A stretch of 35,677 bases of DNA from Oscillospiraceae bacterium (GTDB lineage Bacteria > Bacillota > Clostridia > Oscillospirales > Ruminococcaceae). The stretch covers positions 1 to 35,677 of the forward strand of contig JAFSAW010000120.1 of the NCBI GenBank assembly GCA_017442085.1, written 5' to 3'. Both the position numbers and the translations under genes were made by a program. Below the pieces are notes generated by a model. The model searched no databases. It was not told the origin of the DNA and was given only the letters and a program-made list of their open reading frames with translations. Shown here in pieces: positions 13,970-21,986 of the stretch (its first letter is position 1; each line of letters opens with the position of its first letter).

Positions 13970-16207
13970 ATGACAGATACAAAACTGAAAAAGACAAAAA
14001 CATATATAAAAAATGCCCAAAAGAATATTTTTGACAAAATTAATATAAAACCGGATTTATCGGTGATTTTGTGCATACTGTCTCTTATTGCGGTGGAACG
14101 CAACAGTTTTCTGTGTGTACTTCCGTTGGTGATTATGCAAAGCTGTGCAGACAGGGCATCAATGTATCTGTGCGGAATCTTATCGGCGGTATATTACATA
14201 TCAACAATTTTTCATACATCGTTTTATGTGCCTTGTACGGCCTTTGTGGTGATTTATCTGGCAGGGGATTGTATGCTGTCAGCCGGCAGGGTAAAGCCTG
14301 TATGGTTTGCTGGGGCGGTGTTTGCTTTAAGCAAGCTGTATGTGCTTACATTTGGCTATCAGGGCATTTACTTTGCAGTATTTGCAGCGGAACTTGCAGC
14401 GGTTTTGCTGCTGCCGCAGACAGTGGCAGAAGGGGCAGAGATACTGAAAAGCAGCAGAGAGCAGCTGTCGCCTGCACAGCTTTTTTCAGCGGCGAGTGCC
14501 CTTATTGTTCTGGCGGCGTCAGTGGGCGGTATAAATATATACGGCCTTAACTTTTCGGTAACAATAATGTTTGCTGCAGCTTTATATTTTATGATGCAGA
14601 ACAATATCGTCCTTTCCATGCTTGCTTTTATATGTATGTCGCTGGCGGTGTGTCAGGATAAAAACTTTTCTTTTTTGTTTACGGGATTTCTGGTCATATA
14701 TCTTGGCAGCAGCACTATGACCAATAAAAGTGCAAAAGGCTGTGTTTACACGGTGCTTATTTCTTTTGCTGTAAGCATACTGTTTCTGACAAAATTCAAC
14801 AGCTTTGTTTTTCTTGCAGTTACAGCAGCTTCTGTGGCAGCAGCCTTTACAGCAGATAAATTTATGACACAATCAAAAGCAGCTGTTTCTGACGATACAA
14901 CGGGGGAAAAGGATTATATTCAGCTTTCACAGCAGATAGAAAAACTGAACAGATGTTTTAACTTTCTCGGTCATACAGTGATAGATATATCCAACCTTAT
15001 GACAAAGGATGACATTCCAAATGATGCAGGGGATATAGCGGCGCAAAAACTCTGCCGCCGGTGTAAAAACAATACGCTCTGCTGGCAGCAGCATTACGAC
15101 CATACACAAAAACAGTTTTCGGTTTTTGTCCGCAGACTGCAGAAGGGCGAAAAAGCAGAATTTGACAGTCTTTTTCTGTCCAGATGTATAAAAAGTGAAG
15201 AGATGAAACATCAGCTTGAAGAAGCAGTGCGGCTGGAAAATGCCCGCAGACTCATATGCCGCAGCGGTGTGCACAATCAGAAGATACTGCAGAATCAGTT
15301 TCTGGTTATTGCCAGGGTGCTGGGGGATATAACACGGCAGACCGCCTGCAAGGGTATTGTCAATACGGCATATACATATAAAATCAGCAGTTATATTGCT
15401 TCTGCTGGCATAGCGGCAGAATACAGTGTGTGTTATCAGAATGCGTCAAAATGTGTTATAGCAGCAAAGGATGAAATTGACGGTGGACAGCTTGAAGCGG
15501 TGAGAATTAAGCTGGAAAAAATATACGGAGAAAAATTTTCTCCCGCAGAACAGGAAAAGATTGAAGTAAGCACGGTTTACACCTTTCGGCAGGTGCCGCT
15601 GTACTGCTGCGAAATCGGTACAGGCAGTACAAGCCGTTACAGCGTATGCGGAGACATATGCGAAAGTTTTTCCAATGGAGAATATACATATATAATACTG
15701 GCAGACGGCATGGGTACGGGCAGTTTTGCGGCGGCAGAAAGCCGCACTGCTGCAGCAATGCTGAAAAGTCTGCTTATATCAGATGTAAATGCAGAAACTG
15801 CAATTGAACTGGTGAACACCGCACTTAATCTGAAAGGCACAGGGCAATCCTGTGTGGCACTGGATATCCTGCGGGTTGATTTGTTGGGCGGAAACTGTAC
15901 CATTTACAAGGCGGGGGCAGCGGCAAGTATACTGCTTGACAGAGGGAAAACAAGCAGACTGTACAAAGACAGCCTGCCTGTAGGGATACTTAAAGATATT
16001 AAAATTGCAAAAGCAGAGTTTGTGCTGGAAAACGGCGGCACGGTTATAATGATGTCCGACGGAGTGAATATGGACGAAAGGCTTATACAAAAAATACAGA
16101 TTATGAACAGCAGACTGTCGGCGGAAGAAACAGCGCAGTTGATAACTGACGGTCAAGACAATACCGATGATGCAACGGCAGTGGTGATGAAACTGGTAAG
16201 ACGGTAA
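13970..16207 (+). CDS. spoIIE: stage II sporulation protein E (PP2C-type phosphatase)
   Basis: A 745-residue protein with the SpoIIE layout: an N-terminal multi-span membrane region (about residues 25-305), a central regulatory region (about 310-550) and a C-terminal PPM phosphatase domain. Catalytic motifs are ILADGMGTG (about 576-584), SCVALDILRVDLLGG and MMSDGVN (about 694-700). SpoIIE dephosphorylates SpoIIAA at the polar division septum and so activates sigma-F in the forespore. The central region has Cys-rich CRRCKNNTLCW. The ATG at 13970 has AGAAGG ten bases upstream; an in-frame ATG at 13916 has no such site and abuts the terminator. The gene stands alone and implies that the organism sporulates. 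Confidence 0.94.
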   Translation: MTDTKLKKTKTYIKNAQKNIFDKINIKPDLSVILCILSLIAVERNSFLCVLPLVIMQSCADRASMYLCGILSAVYYISTIFHTSFYVPCTAFVVIYLAGDCMLSAGRVKPVWFAGAVFALSKLYVLTFGYQGIYFAVFAAELAAVLLLPQTVAEGAEILKSSREQLSPAQLFSAASALIVLAASVGGINIYGLNFSVTIMFAAALYFMMQNNIVLSMLAFICMSLAVCQDKNFSFLFTGFLVIYLGSSTMTNKSAKGCVYTVLISFAVSILFLTKFNSFVFLAVTAASVAAAFTADKFMTQSKAAVSDDTTGEKDYIQLSQQIEKLNRCFNFLGHTVIDISNLMTKDDIPNDAGDIAAQKLCRRCKNNTLCWQQHYDHTQKQFSVFVRRLQKGEKAEFDSLFLSRCIKSEEMKHQLEEAVRLENARRLICRSGVHNQKILQNQFLVIARVLGDITRQTACKGIVNTAYTYKISSYIASAGIAAEYSVCYQNASKCVIAAKDEIDGGQLEAVRIKLEKIYGEKFSPAEQEKIEVSTVYTFRQVPLYCCEIGTGSTSRYSVCGDICESFSNGEYTYIILADGMGTGSFAAAESRTAAAMLKSLLISDVNAETAIELVNTALNLKGTGQSCVALDILRVDLLGGNCTIYKAGAAASILLDRGKTSRLYKDSLPVGILKDIKIAKAEFVLENGGTVIMMSDGVNMDERLIQKIQIMNSRLSAEETAQLITDGQDNTDDATAVVMKLVRR

Positions 16208-16208
16208 A

Positions 16209-16246
16209 AAAACATCGTACACATTTTTTGTGTACGATGTTTCTTT
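16209..16246. terminator. bidirectional terminator between spoIIE and acyltransferase gene
   Basis: A 13-14 bp stem (16211-16223 with 16229-16241, core ATCGTACACA) has a five-T loop. A run of A lies before it and TTCTTTT after it, between convergent genes. Confidence 0.88.
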
Positions 16247-17286
16247 TAAGCTGATTTTTTTCGGGTAAAATATGCTTTAAGAATATTTACAATTTTAACT
16301 GTAAAGACAGAGTATATTGTAAGACTGAGCAAAAGTATAATGCAAGCTGTATTGCCTGGGTTCTGTGAACCAAATATCTGCTGAACAATCTTGATAACAA
16401 CAGCGTGATTTAAATATACAGCATAAGACAAATCGCCGCAAAATTTAAAAATATCTTTATTAAAAATACAGTTTATCCATGAGTCAGGGTTGTACAGATA
16501 TAATACGGAAACACACATACCGATTATATGTATACCATTATATCTTCCAAAAACAAACATACCTGCAAACATAAATAAAGAAAATAAATTGTAAGGTATA
16601 TGTTTGGATTTTATTGTTTTGTAAAGTTCAGAGCAGGAAAATTTGTATATCAAAACGCCCAGAGCCATCATGGCAACCCCACGGGTGAGTGTTGCAGGCA
16701 GGCAACCAATGTTGGTAAAAGGATCACGCCCTATAATCCAATATGTTTCAAATAAAATGAATATAACAGGGAAAAGCAAATCTGCAGACAGCTTTTCGCA
16801 GTAATACAGACAGGCATATATAAAATAACCGCAGATTATAATGGCATTAATCTGCCATACGGGATAATTGAGGCAGCTTTCAAAAAAACCGGAACTCTGA
16901 ACAAACATCAGTTCAGGAACTGTGTTATATACAGTTCTTACTGTCAGATATGCAGTAGAAATCAATCCCTTGTCTTTTATGGCAGCAGGGATGAATAAAA
17001 CGAGAGTATATATCAGCATAACAGCATACGAAAAGATGTAATGGGGGAAAAGATGTTTAATATGGTCTATGGTATACTGCTTGTGGCTGTAACGCTGCTG
17101 AGGGGTGAAAAGACCTTCTGGAATATAAGATTTTGTATAGAATTTTCTGGCAAGAAAAAAACCGGATATTACAAAAAACAGCTTTACGGCAAAAGAAGCG
17201 CCGGGAATGTTTATGCCAAAGTGCCCCAATGCAATTACATAAGCAAAATAAAGCTTAAATAAGTCAAGAGAATATACTCGTTTCAT
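16246..17286 (-). CDS. acyltransferase 3 family membrane protein
   Basis: A 346-residue polytopic protein with the Acyltransferase_3 start SLDLFKLYFAYVIALGHFG (catalytic-type His at about 22), then SFAVKLFFVISGFFLARKFY and a Tyr/His-rich loop. The last segment LSYAVYLNHAVVI (about 288-300) is also typical. It probably acylates a surface saccharide at the membrane. AGGAG precedes the ATG. It lies downstream of and on the same strand as the FucNAc-type cluster, but a terminator and a DUF1904 gene separate them, so a role on that polymer is only a suggestion. It is clearly diverged from the acyltransferase at 2347-3378. Confidence 0.87.
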   Translation of the reverse strand: MKRVYSLDLFKLYFAYVIALGHFGINIPGASFAVKLFFVISGFFLARKFYTKSYIPEGLFTPQQRYSHKQYTIDHIKHLFPHYIFSYAVMLIYTLVLFIPAAIKDKGLISTAYLTVRTVYNTVPELMFVQSSGFFESCLNYPVWQINAIIICGYFIYACLYYCEKLSADLLFPVIFILFETYWIIGRDPFTNIGCLPATLTRGVAMMALGVLIYKFSCSELYKTIKSKHIPYNLFSLFMFAGMFVFGRYNGIHIIGMCVSVLYLYNPDSWINCIFNKDIFKFCGDLSYAVYLNHAVVIKIVQQIFGSQNPGNTACIILLLSLTIYSVFTVKIVNILKAYFTRKKSA

Positions 17287-17344
17287 TGATTGACTCCTGA
17301 AAAAATTAATTATATATAAGTATAACGTAAAAAACAGAATATTT

Positions 17345-17386
17345 CAATAAAAGAGAAAACGTAAGATGTGTTAAATCTTACGTTTT
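17345..17386 (-). terminator. terminator after the DUF1904 gene
   Basis: A 12-bp stem (17356-17367 with 17375-17386, core ACGTAAGAT) has a seven-base loop. Read on the minus strand it is followed by a broken T run (TTTTCTCTTTT), just past the DUF1904 stop. Confidence 0.75.
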
Positions 17387-17393
17387 GTTCTTT

Positions 17394-17720
17394 CTAGCAT
17401 TTTTCGCCGTTTTCGTAGTATCTTTCTTCTTCAAAGATATGAAAACTTATCTGGTCGGCATAAAAGCCCATCTTTTCAAACTGGTGGTGCAGATATTTTG
17501 CCACCTTGTCCTGAATTTCCATTGGTCTTTCAAACCACCACACCTGCACAACAGGGCAGTGTTTTGTTCTGCCGTTTTCGTCATAGAAACGGCTGTGGAT
17601 AAGGTCAAAAACAAACCAGTCGCTTGGGCAGCCCACAATCTTTGCCAGTTCAGGTGCAGCTTTTACACTAAGTTCGGCACACTGTTCCTGTGTGATACCC
17701 TTAACAATAATCTGAGGCAT
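17394..17720 (-). CDS. DUF1904 family, tautomerase-like small protein
   Basis: A 108-residue protein starting MPQIIVKGITQEQ, with the conserved FVFDLIHSRFYDENG and VVQVWWFERP blocks of DUF1904. Like 4-oxalocrotonate tautomerase relatives it has Pro directly after the initiator Met, the position that serves as catalytic base in that superfamily, but a reaction is not established for this group. AGAGGG precedes the ATG. It is flanked by terminators on both sides, so it is probably a single-gene unit. Confidence 0.82.
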   Translation of the reverse strand: MPQIIVKGITQEQCAELSVKAAPELAKIVGCPSDWFVFDLIHSRFYDENGRTKHCPVVQVWWFERPMEIQDKVAKYLHHQFEKMGFYADQISFHIFEEERYYENGEKC

Positions 17721-17820
17721 AATAAAACCCTCTTTTCCTATAATTCTTGATTTTATAATACACCTTCAGATTGTATAAAACCATTGATATAAAAACCATA
17801 ATATATGGATTTTAAAAGCA

Positions 17821-17849
17821 AAAAAGGACGTATCACACCGGATACGCCC
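17821..17849 (-). terminator. terminator at the end of the capsule cluster
   Basis: On the minus strand GGGCGTATC (17849-17841) pairs with GATACGTCC (17834-17826) with one G-U pair. Loop CGGTGT and a run of T follow. It lies just after the DUF2304 stop. Confidence 0.75.
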
Positions 17850-17857
17850 AAAATTGA

Positions 17858-18226
17858 TTATTTGTTCAGTTTTTCTTCCAGTTCACGCACTCTTTTTTCA
17901 AGTATTGCATTTGCCTGGGCAAGCTGTTTTATCTTTTTGCTGAAGCCCGATATAACCGCAGATACAGAAAGCAGTATAAGCAGTATAAAAATTATCTGTG
18001 TAAAGAAGATAAAGTTTACAGGGTCAATTACACCTGCAATATCATTGAGCACCAGCACGGTGTATGGGAAACAGGCAAATACAATCATACAAAGGCTGAA
18101 AGCCAGCCAGATGATAGAATATTTAACCTCCATTTTGCCTTTTTTGATAAGGTAGATGATAAATAAAAGAAATCCTACCGAGCCAAGTATAACAAGGGCG
18201 TGCAGGGATAAATCCATTGGTTTCAT
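17858..18226 (-). CDS. DUF2304 family small membrane protein
   Basis: A 122-residue protein with three membrane segments (about 8-27, 36-58 and 69-92) and a charged coiled-coil tail (AQANAILEKRVRELEEKLNK). DUF2304 proteins are typically encoded beside GT2 glycosyltransferases. The streptococcal example GacJ, which I place in this family, associates with the GT2 enzyme GacI and raises its activity. Here the gene begins three bases after the stop of the GT2 gene, with AAGGCGG inside that gene's end as ribosome binding site, which supports the same partnership. An internal Met at residue 4 is an alternative start. It is the last gene of the cluster. Confidence 0.86.
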   Translation of the reverse strand: MKPMDLSLHALVILGSVGFLLFIIYLIKKGKMEVKYSIIWLAFSLCMIVFACFPYTVLVLNDIAGVIDPVNFIFFTQIIFILLILLSVSAVISGFSKKIKQLAQANAILEKRVRELEEKLNK

Positions 18227-18229
18227 ACT

Positions 18230-18940
18230 TTATTTACCGCCTTTCTTCCTGTTGGTGGAAATTCTGCCCACAGCAAGTGCAAGGCATACTTTAATCATAT
18301 AATATGCACTTTTAAGGCTGCGGATGGATGAAACACCGCCCTGACGTTCTTCCATAACAACTGCAACTTCACCAACGGTGTATCCGTTGACAAGGCAGGA
18401 CATAATGGCTTCCGGTTCGGGGTAGTCATCTGCGTAGTTTGCTGCAAAAAATTCTATCAGCTTTCTGTTGCAGGCGCGGAAACCGCTTGTTGTGTCTTTT
18501 ATACGCTTGCCTGTAAGCACAAAAATCAAAGTGGAGATGATATTTATGCCCAAGCGGCGCATAAAGCTGGTCTGAAAACCTTCTTTTTCAATAAAGCGGC
18601 TGCCTATTGCCATATCAAACTGGCCGTTTTCCACGGGGGCAATCACTTTGGCAAGATATTTTGGGTCGTGCTGACCGTCGCCGTCCATCTGCACGGCAAT
18701 ATCATATCCGTACTGTGCGGCATATTTATAGCCTGCCTGCACACCGCCGCCGATGCCAAGGTTTATAGGGTTGTTGATATAGTTATACCCGTTTTCCTTA
18801 AGTATTTTTTCGGTGCTGTCGGTTGAACAGTCGTTGACTATAAGATAATCAACCTGTGGCGCATTTGCTGTTAAATTGTCTATAACCCTTACGATGCTGT
18901 CCTGCTCGTTGTAGCAAGGGATGATAACCAGCGTTTTCAA
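18230..18940 (-). CDS. GT2 glycosyltransferase, polyprenyl-phosphate sugar synthase-like
   Basis: A 236-residue GT-A enzyme of the dolichyl-phosphate-mannose synthase type: IIPCYNEQDSI (residues 7-17), VNDCSTD, NLGIGGGVQAGYKYA (about 60-74), the metal-binding QMDGDGQHD (Asp86-Asp88), GSRF and DTTSGFRACNR. Such enzymes move a sugar from a nucleotide to undecaprenyl phosphate. Unlike GacI it lacks a clear pair of C-terminal membrane spans, so membrane anchoring may come from the DUF2304 partner. The start is a TTG with GGAGGG eight bases upstream. The sugar is not known. It follows the WbuB-like gene by about 30 bases in the same operon. Confidence 0.88.
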   Translation of the reverse strand: MKTLVIIPCYNEQDSIVRVIDNLTANAPQVDYLIVNDCSTDSTEKILKENGYNYINNPINLGIGGGVQAGYKYAAQYGYDIAVQMDGDGQHDPKYLAKVIAPVENGQFDMAIGSRFIEKEGFQTSFMRRLGINIISTLIFVLTGKRIKDTTSGFRACNRKLIEFFAANYADDYPEPEAIMSCLVNGYTVGEVAVVMEERQGGVSSIRSLKSAYYMIKVCLALAVGRISTNRKKGGK

Positions 18941-18970
18941 GGAATAGCCCTCCGTTTAAGTAAATAATGT

Positions 18971-20191
18971 TTATTCAAAGATAAAATCAATCAGATGTCC
19001 AAGCACTTTGTTGCGCTCGTGATGCTGACGGTGATAGGCAAAGGCGTTGTCGCCCAGCTGTTTTCTGTCTGCAGGGGACATATTGTAAAGTGTTTTTATG
19101 TTTTCAAAAAGCTGCACACTGTTGCCGCTTTCTCCTGTAAGGCCTGCATTTGCCTTTTCTATAACAAGGCTGCCTTCGCCGTCAATGCAGGTGATAACAG
19201 GTCTTCTGCCTGCCATATAGCTTGTTACCTTTGCAGGTATTGTAAGACCTATAAGGTCGCTTTTGGCAAGCGGGGCAAAAAGGCAGTCAGCCAGAGTGTG
19301 GTATTTTGGCATATCGGTAACAGGCTTGCTGCCGAGAAAATCAAAATATTCCTTCACATCTTTTTCGGCAACATATTTTTCAATGTCATTTCTGGCCATA
19401 CCGTCGCCCACGATGATAAATTTAACATCGCTGATGCCGTCTTTTTTCAGCAGCACGGCAACATCAACGGCAACCTCAAGGTTCTGTGCGGGGCTGATAT
19501 TGCCGGCATATACAACCTTGAAATAATCTTTATATTTTTCTGTCAGTTCTTCATCAGCAATTTCTGTTTCGTAAAAGCTTTCGCAGTACTGCGGAATAAC
19601 CGCAATTTTTTCGCTGCTTTTGTCTGTTACAGAAATCAGTTTTTCTTTAAGTGACGGGCTCATTGCAATAAGCTTGTCGCTTTTTTTATAGTTGCAGTGG
19701 CTTGTAACTTCGCACACCTTCTGCAGAAATTTATTCTGTATCGGTAACACGGAGTAAAGGTTTTCGGGCCATAAATCCAGCACATATGTGGTAAGCGGAA
19801 TTTTTTTCAGCTTTGAATACACAATGGCAGGAAAAATCATATACACAGGGCTGGTTTCATAGCAGAAAACAGCATCATATTTTTTGCTGAGAAAGGATAA
19901 AACCTTAAAAGTGGCAAAAAACGGATAGGAAATATAGTTCAGGAAAATTCTTATGGAAGAATTGCCTTTTCTGGTTATTTCCCAGCATCTGTGTACATTT
20001 ACACCGTTGTAATTCTGTTTTAAATTTTTAAAAAAGCCGTAGCCGTCGGGAATATTGCCGTTTGGATAGTTTGGTATGCCGCAGAGCACATCAACTTCTA
20101 TATCATTTTCGGCAAAGCCCTGGGCAATGTCACTTATACGGAAATTTTCGGGCCAGAAATGCTGGCTGACAATTAAAACTCGTTTTTTCAA
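18971..20191 (-). CDS. wbuB: WbuB-like family 4 glycosyltransferase
   Basis: A 406-residue GT-B enzyme. The N-terminus (VSQHFWPENFRISDIAQGF) and GIPNYPNGNIPDGYG are strong WbuB-type signatures. The C-terminal GT4 domain shows VYAGNISPAQNLEV, FIIVGDGMARNDIE and a terminal-lobe acidic region near SYMAGRRPVITCIDGEG. In E. coli O26 WbuB is assigned as an N-acetyl-L-fucosamine transferase. The CapE/CapF/CapG-type genes directly upstream would make exactly that donor, so I infer FucNAc transfer to a lipid-linked sugar. It starts with TTG behind AGGAA. A 127-base gap separates it from capG. Confidence 0.85.
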   Translation of the reverse strand: MKKRVLIVSQHFWPENFRISDIAQGFAENDIEVDVLCGIPNYPNGNIPDGYGFFKNLKQNYNGVNVHRCWEITRKGNSSIRIFLNYISYPFFATFKVLSFLSKKYDAVFCYETSPVYMIFPAIVYSKLKKIPLTTYVLDLWPENLYSVLPIQNKFLQKVCEVTSHCNYKKSDKLIAMSPSLKEKLISVTDKSSEKIAVIPQYCESFYETEIADEELTEKYKDYFKVVYAGNISPAQNLEVAVDVAVLLKKDGISDVKFIIVGDGMARNDIEKYVAEKDVKEYFDFLGSKPVTDMPKYHTLADCLFAPLAKSDLIGLTIPAKVTSYMAGRRPVITCIDGEGSLVIEKANAGLTGESGNSVQLFENIKTLYNMSPADRKQLGDNAFAYHRQHHERNKVLGHLIDFIFE

Positions 20192-20318
20192 AGTGTGTTC
20201 CTGTATTTTGATTAATATATTTTGCAGGGGCGGCTTCCTCGGCGTCCCGTAAAAAGCATAGCTATGTGCAGAGAATAAGTTAATTCATCCGCTTCAATTC
20301 TGATATCATGGTAAAAAA
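20192..20318. other. intergenic gap with a short GC-rich block
   Basis: The 127 bases between the capG-type and WbuB-like genes hold no open frame. A GC-rich patch (20225-20250) stands out from AT-rich flanks, and a CATAGCTATG palindrome lies at 20257-20266. No terminator or convincing promoter is visible, so the two genes are probably co-transcribed. Confidence 0.4.
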
Positions 20319-21461
20319 TTAATACTTTCTCCACACCATTTTGTTAATCACACCTGTGTAGCTCTGGATAAGTTTTACAACCTTTGTGGAAACATTTTCG
20401 TCTGTGTAGTTTGGCACAGGAATGCCGAAATCTTCGTTTTTGTTCATTTCAACTGCTGTATCAACTGCCTGCAGCACCTGTTCGGTTGTAATGCCTGCAA
20501 GGATAAAATTGCCCTTGTCCAGTGCTTCAGGGCGTTCTGTGGATGTGCGGATGCACACAGCAGGGAACGGGTTGCCTACAGAAAGGAAAAAGCTGCTTTC
20601 TTCAGGCAAAGTGCCGCTGTCGGAAACAACTGCAAAGGCATTCATCTGCAGGTTGTTGTAATCGTGGAAGCCAAGCGGTTTGTTCTGGATAACGCGCTTG
20701 TCAAATACAAAGCCGCGCTGTGCAATAAATTTTGCACTTCTCGGGTGGCAGGAATAAAGAATAGGCATATCATATTTTTCTGCCATTGCATTTACAGCAT
20801 TCATCAGATTGAAAAAGTTCTGTTCTGTGTCAATGTTTTCTTCCCTGTGGGCAGAAAGCAGAATATACTTGCCTTTTTCCAGACCAAGTCGGCTGAGAAT
20901 ATCAGAAGATTTTATCTGTTCAAGATTTTCGTGCAGAACCTCTGCCATAGGGCTGCCTGTAACATAAGTTCTTTCCTTTGCTGTGCCTTCGCTGTTAAGA
21001 TAACGGCGTGCATGTTCACTGTAGCAAAGGTTTACGTCTGCAATATGGTCAACAATTCTGCGGTTTGTTTCTTCCGGCAGACATTCGTCAAAGCAGCGGT
21101 TGCCTGCTTCCATATGGAAGATAGGAATATGCAGTCTTTTTGCAGCTATTGCGGAAAGACAGCTGTTTGTATCGCCAAGGATAAGCAGTGCATCAGGCTT
21201 CTGTTCCACCATAAGCGCATAGCTTTTTGCAATGATGTTGCCGATTGTTTCCCCAAGGTCCTTGCCTACAGCGTCAAGATAGAAGTCAGGTGCGCGCAGA
21301 CCAAGGTCATAAAAGAAAACCTGATTGAGCTCATAGTCATAGTTCTGGCCTGTGTGCACAAGAATCTGGTCAAAATATTTATCGCATTTTTTGATAACGG
21401 CAGCAAGGCGGATAATTTCAGGTCTTGTGCCGATAATTGTCATAAGTTTAAGTTTGCTCAT
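20319..21461 (-). CDS. capG: UDP-GlcNAc 2-epimerase-like enzyme, CapG/FnlC/WbjD type
   Basis: A 380-residue member of the non-hydrolysing UDP-sugar 2-epimerase family: TIIGTRPEIIRLA, LVHTGQNYDYEL, LILGDTNSCLSA, HMEAGNRCFDECLPEETNRRIVDH, LLSAHREENI and VVSDSGTLPEESS. The NRCFDECLPEETNRRIVD form and co-occurrence with capE/capF types mark it as the third enzyme of UDP-L-FucNAc synthesis, converting the L-pneumosamine derivative to UDP-L-FucNAc by C2 epimerisation in the cytoplasm. The ATG follows the upstream gene's stop by four bases, and its GGAG lies within that gene's last codons, suggesting coupling. The general 2-epimerase call is certain; the FucNAc branch rests on context and motif form. 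Confidence 0.92.
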   Translation of the reverse strand: MSKLKLMTIIGTRPEIIRLAAVIKKCDKYFDQILVHTGQNYDYELNQVFFYDLGLRAPDFYLDAVGKDLGETIGNIIAKSYALMVEQKPDALLILGDTNSCLSAIAAKRLHIPIFHMEAGNRCFDECLPEETNRRIVDHIADVNLCYSEHARRYLNSEGTAKERTYVTGSPMAEVLHENLEQIKSSDILSRLGLEKGKYILLSAHREENIDTEQNFFNLMNAVNAMAEKYDMPILYSCHPRSAKFIAQRGFVFDKRVIQNKPLGFHDYNNLQMNAFAVVSDSGTLPEESSFFLSVGNPFPAVCIRTSTERPEALDKGNFILAGITTEQVLQAVDTAVEMNKNEDFGIPVPNYTDENVSTKVVKLIQSYTGVINKMVWRKY

Positions 21462-21465
21462 TGTA

Positions 21466-21984
21466 TTACTCCATTACAAAAGTGTTGTTGAATATTACCT
21501 GACCGGCTTCAATTTTGGCAAATGGTGCAATGCGGTTGTAGGCTTTAACCACGCTGTTGATGCACAGATGCACACCCTTTTCGATGATGACATCGTGGTC
21601 AACAACTGCACCAAAGTTAATTATACAGCCTGTGCGCACCTTTGCTGTTGCATTTATTGCCGCATTTGGCAATACTGCACAGCCTGCTTCCACAACTGCA
21701 TTCGGGCTTACATATGCTGACGGATGAATGATTGCAGGCACCTGTGCCTTTGCACCGTTGAACAGATAAATCCATTCAACACGCAGGTTATTGTTGCCGA
21801 AAGCAGGGTAGAACCATGTGTTTTCGTCAATGTAGTTTACAAAGTCGTTGCACACGCCTTTAACCTTGCTGTCCTTTGCCTTGTCATCAAGAAAGATAAC
21901 CTCGTCAAACATTTTTGCAGATAAAACAACGTCTTCTATTGTTTTGCCGTAGCCGCCAAAGCCAAGAATAACCAGTCTTTTCAT
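21466..21984 (-). CDS. PglD-like sugar O- or N-acyltransferase (left-handed beta helix)
   Basis: A 172-residue protein with a short N-terminal Rossmann-like part (MKRLVILGFGGYGKTIEDVV, VIFLDD), as in PglD/NeuD-type sugar acyltransferases. Hexapeptide repeats follow (IIHPSAYVSPNAVVEAGCAVLPNAAI, then VVDHDVIIEKGVHLCIN). His134-type VDHD is the position of the catalytic His in this family. It ends a little earlier than the usual 200 or so residues, with only one weak final coil. It sits between capF and capG types with gaps of two and four bases, so it probably acetylates or otherwise acylates a sugar of the same polymer. It is not part of the standard three-enzyme FucNAc pathway. Confidence 0.82.
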   Translation of the reverse strand: MKRLVILGFGGYGKTIEDVVLSAKMFDEVIFLDDKAKDSKVKGVCNDFVNYIDENTWFYPAFGNNNLRVEWIYLFNGAKAQVPAIIHPSAYVSPNAVVEAGCAVLPNAAINATAKVRTGCIINFGAVVDHDVIIEKGVHLCINSVVKAYNRIAPFAKIEAGQVIFNNTFVME

Positions 21985-21986
21985 AA

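Noticed and set aside
20664..21491. 275-residue plus-strand open frame opposite the capG-type gene
   Set aside because: It lies wholly antisense to a well-conserved epimerase gene, is rich in Cys, Phe and His as antisense frames are, has no ribosome site and resembles no family.
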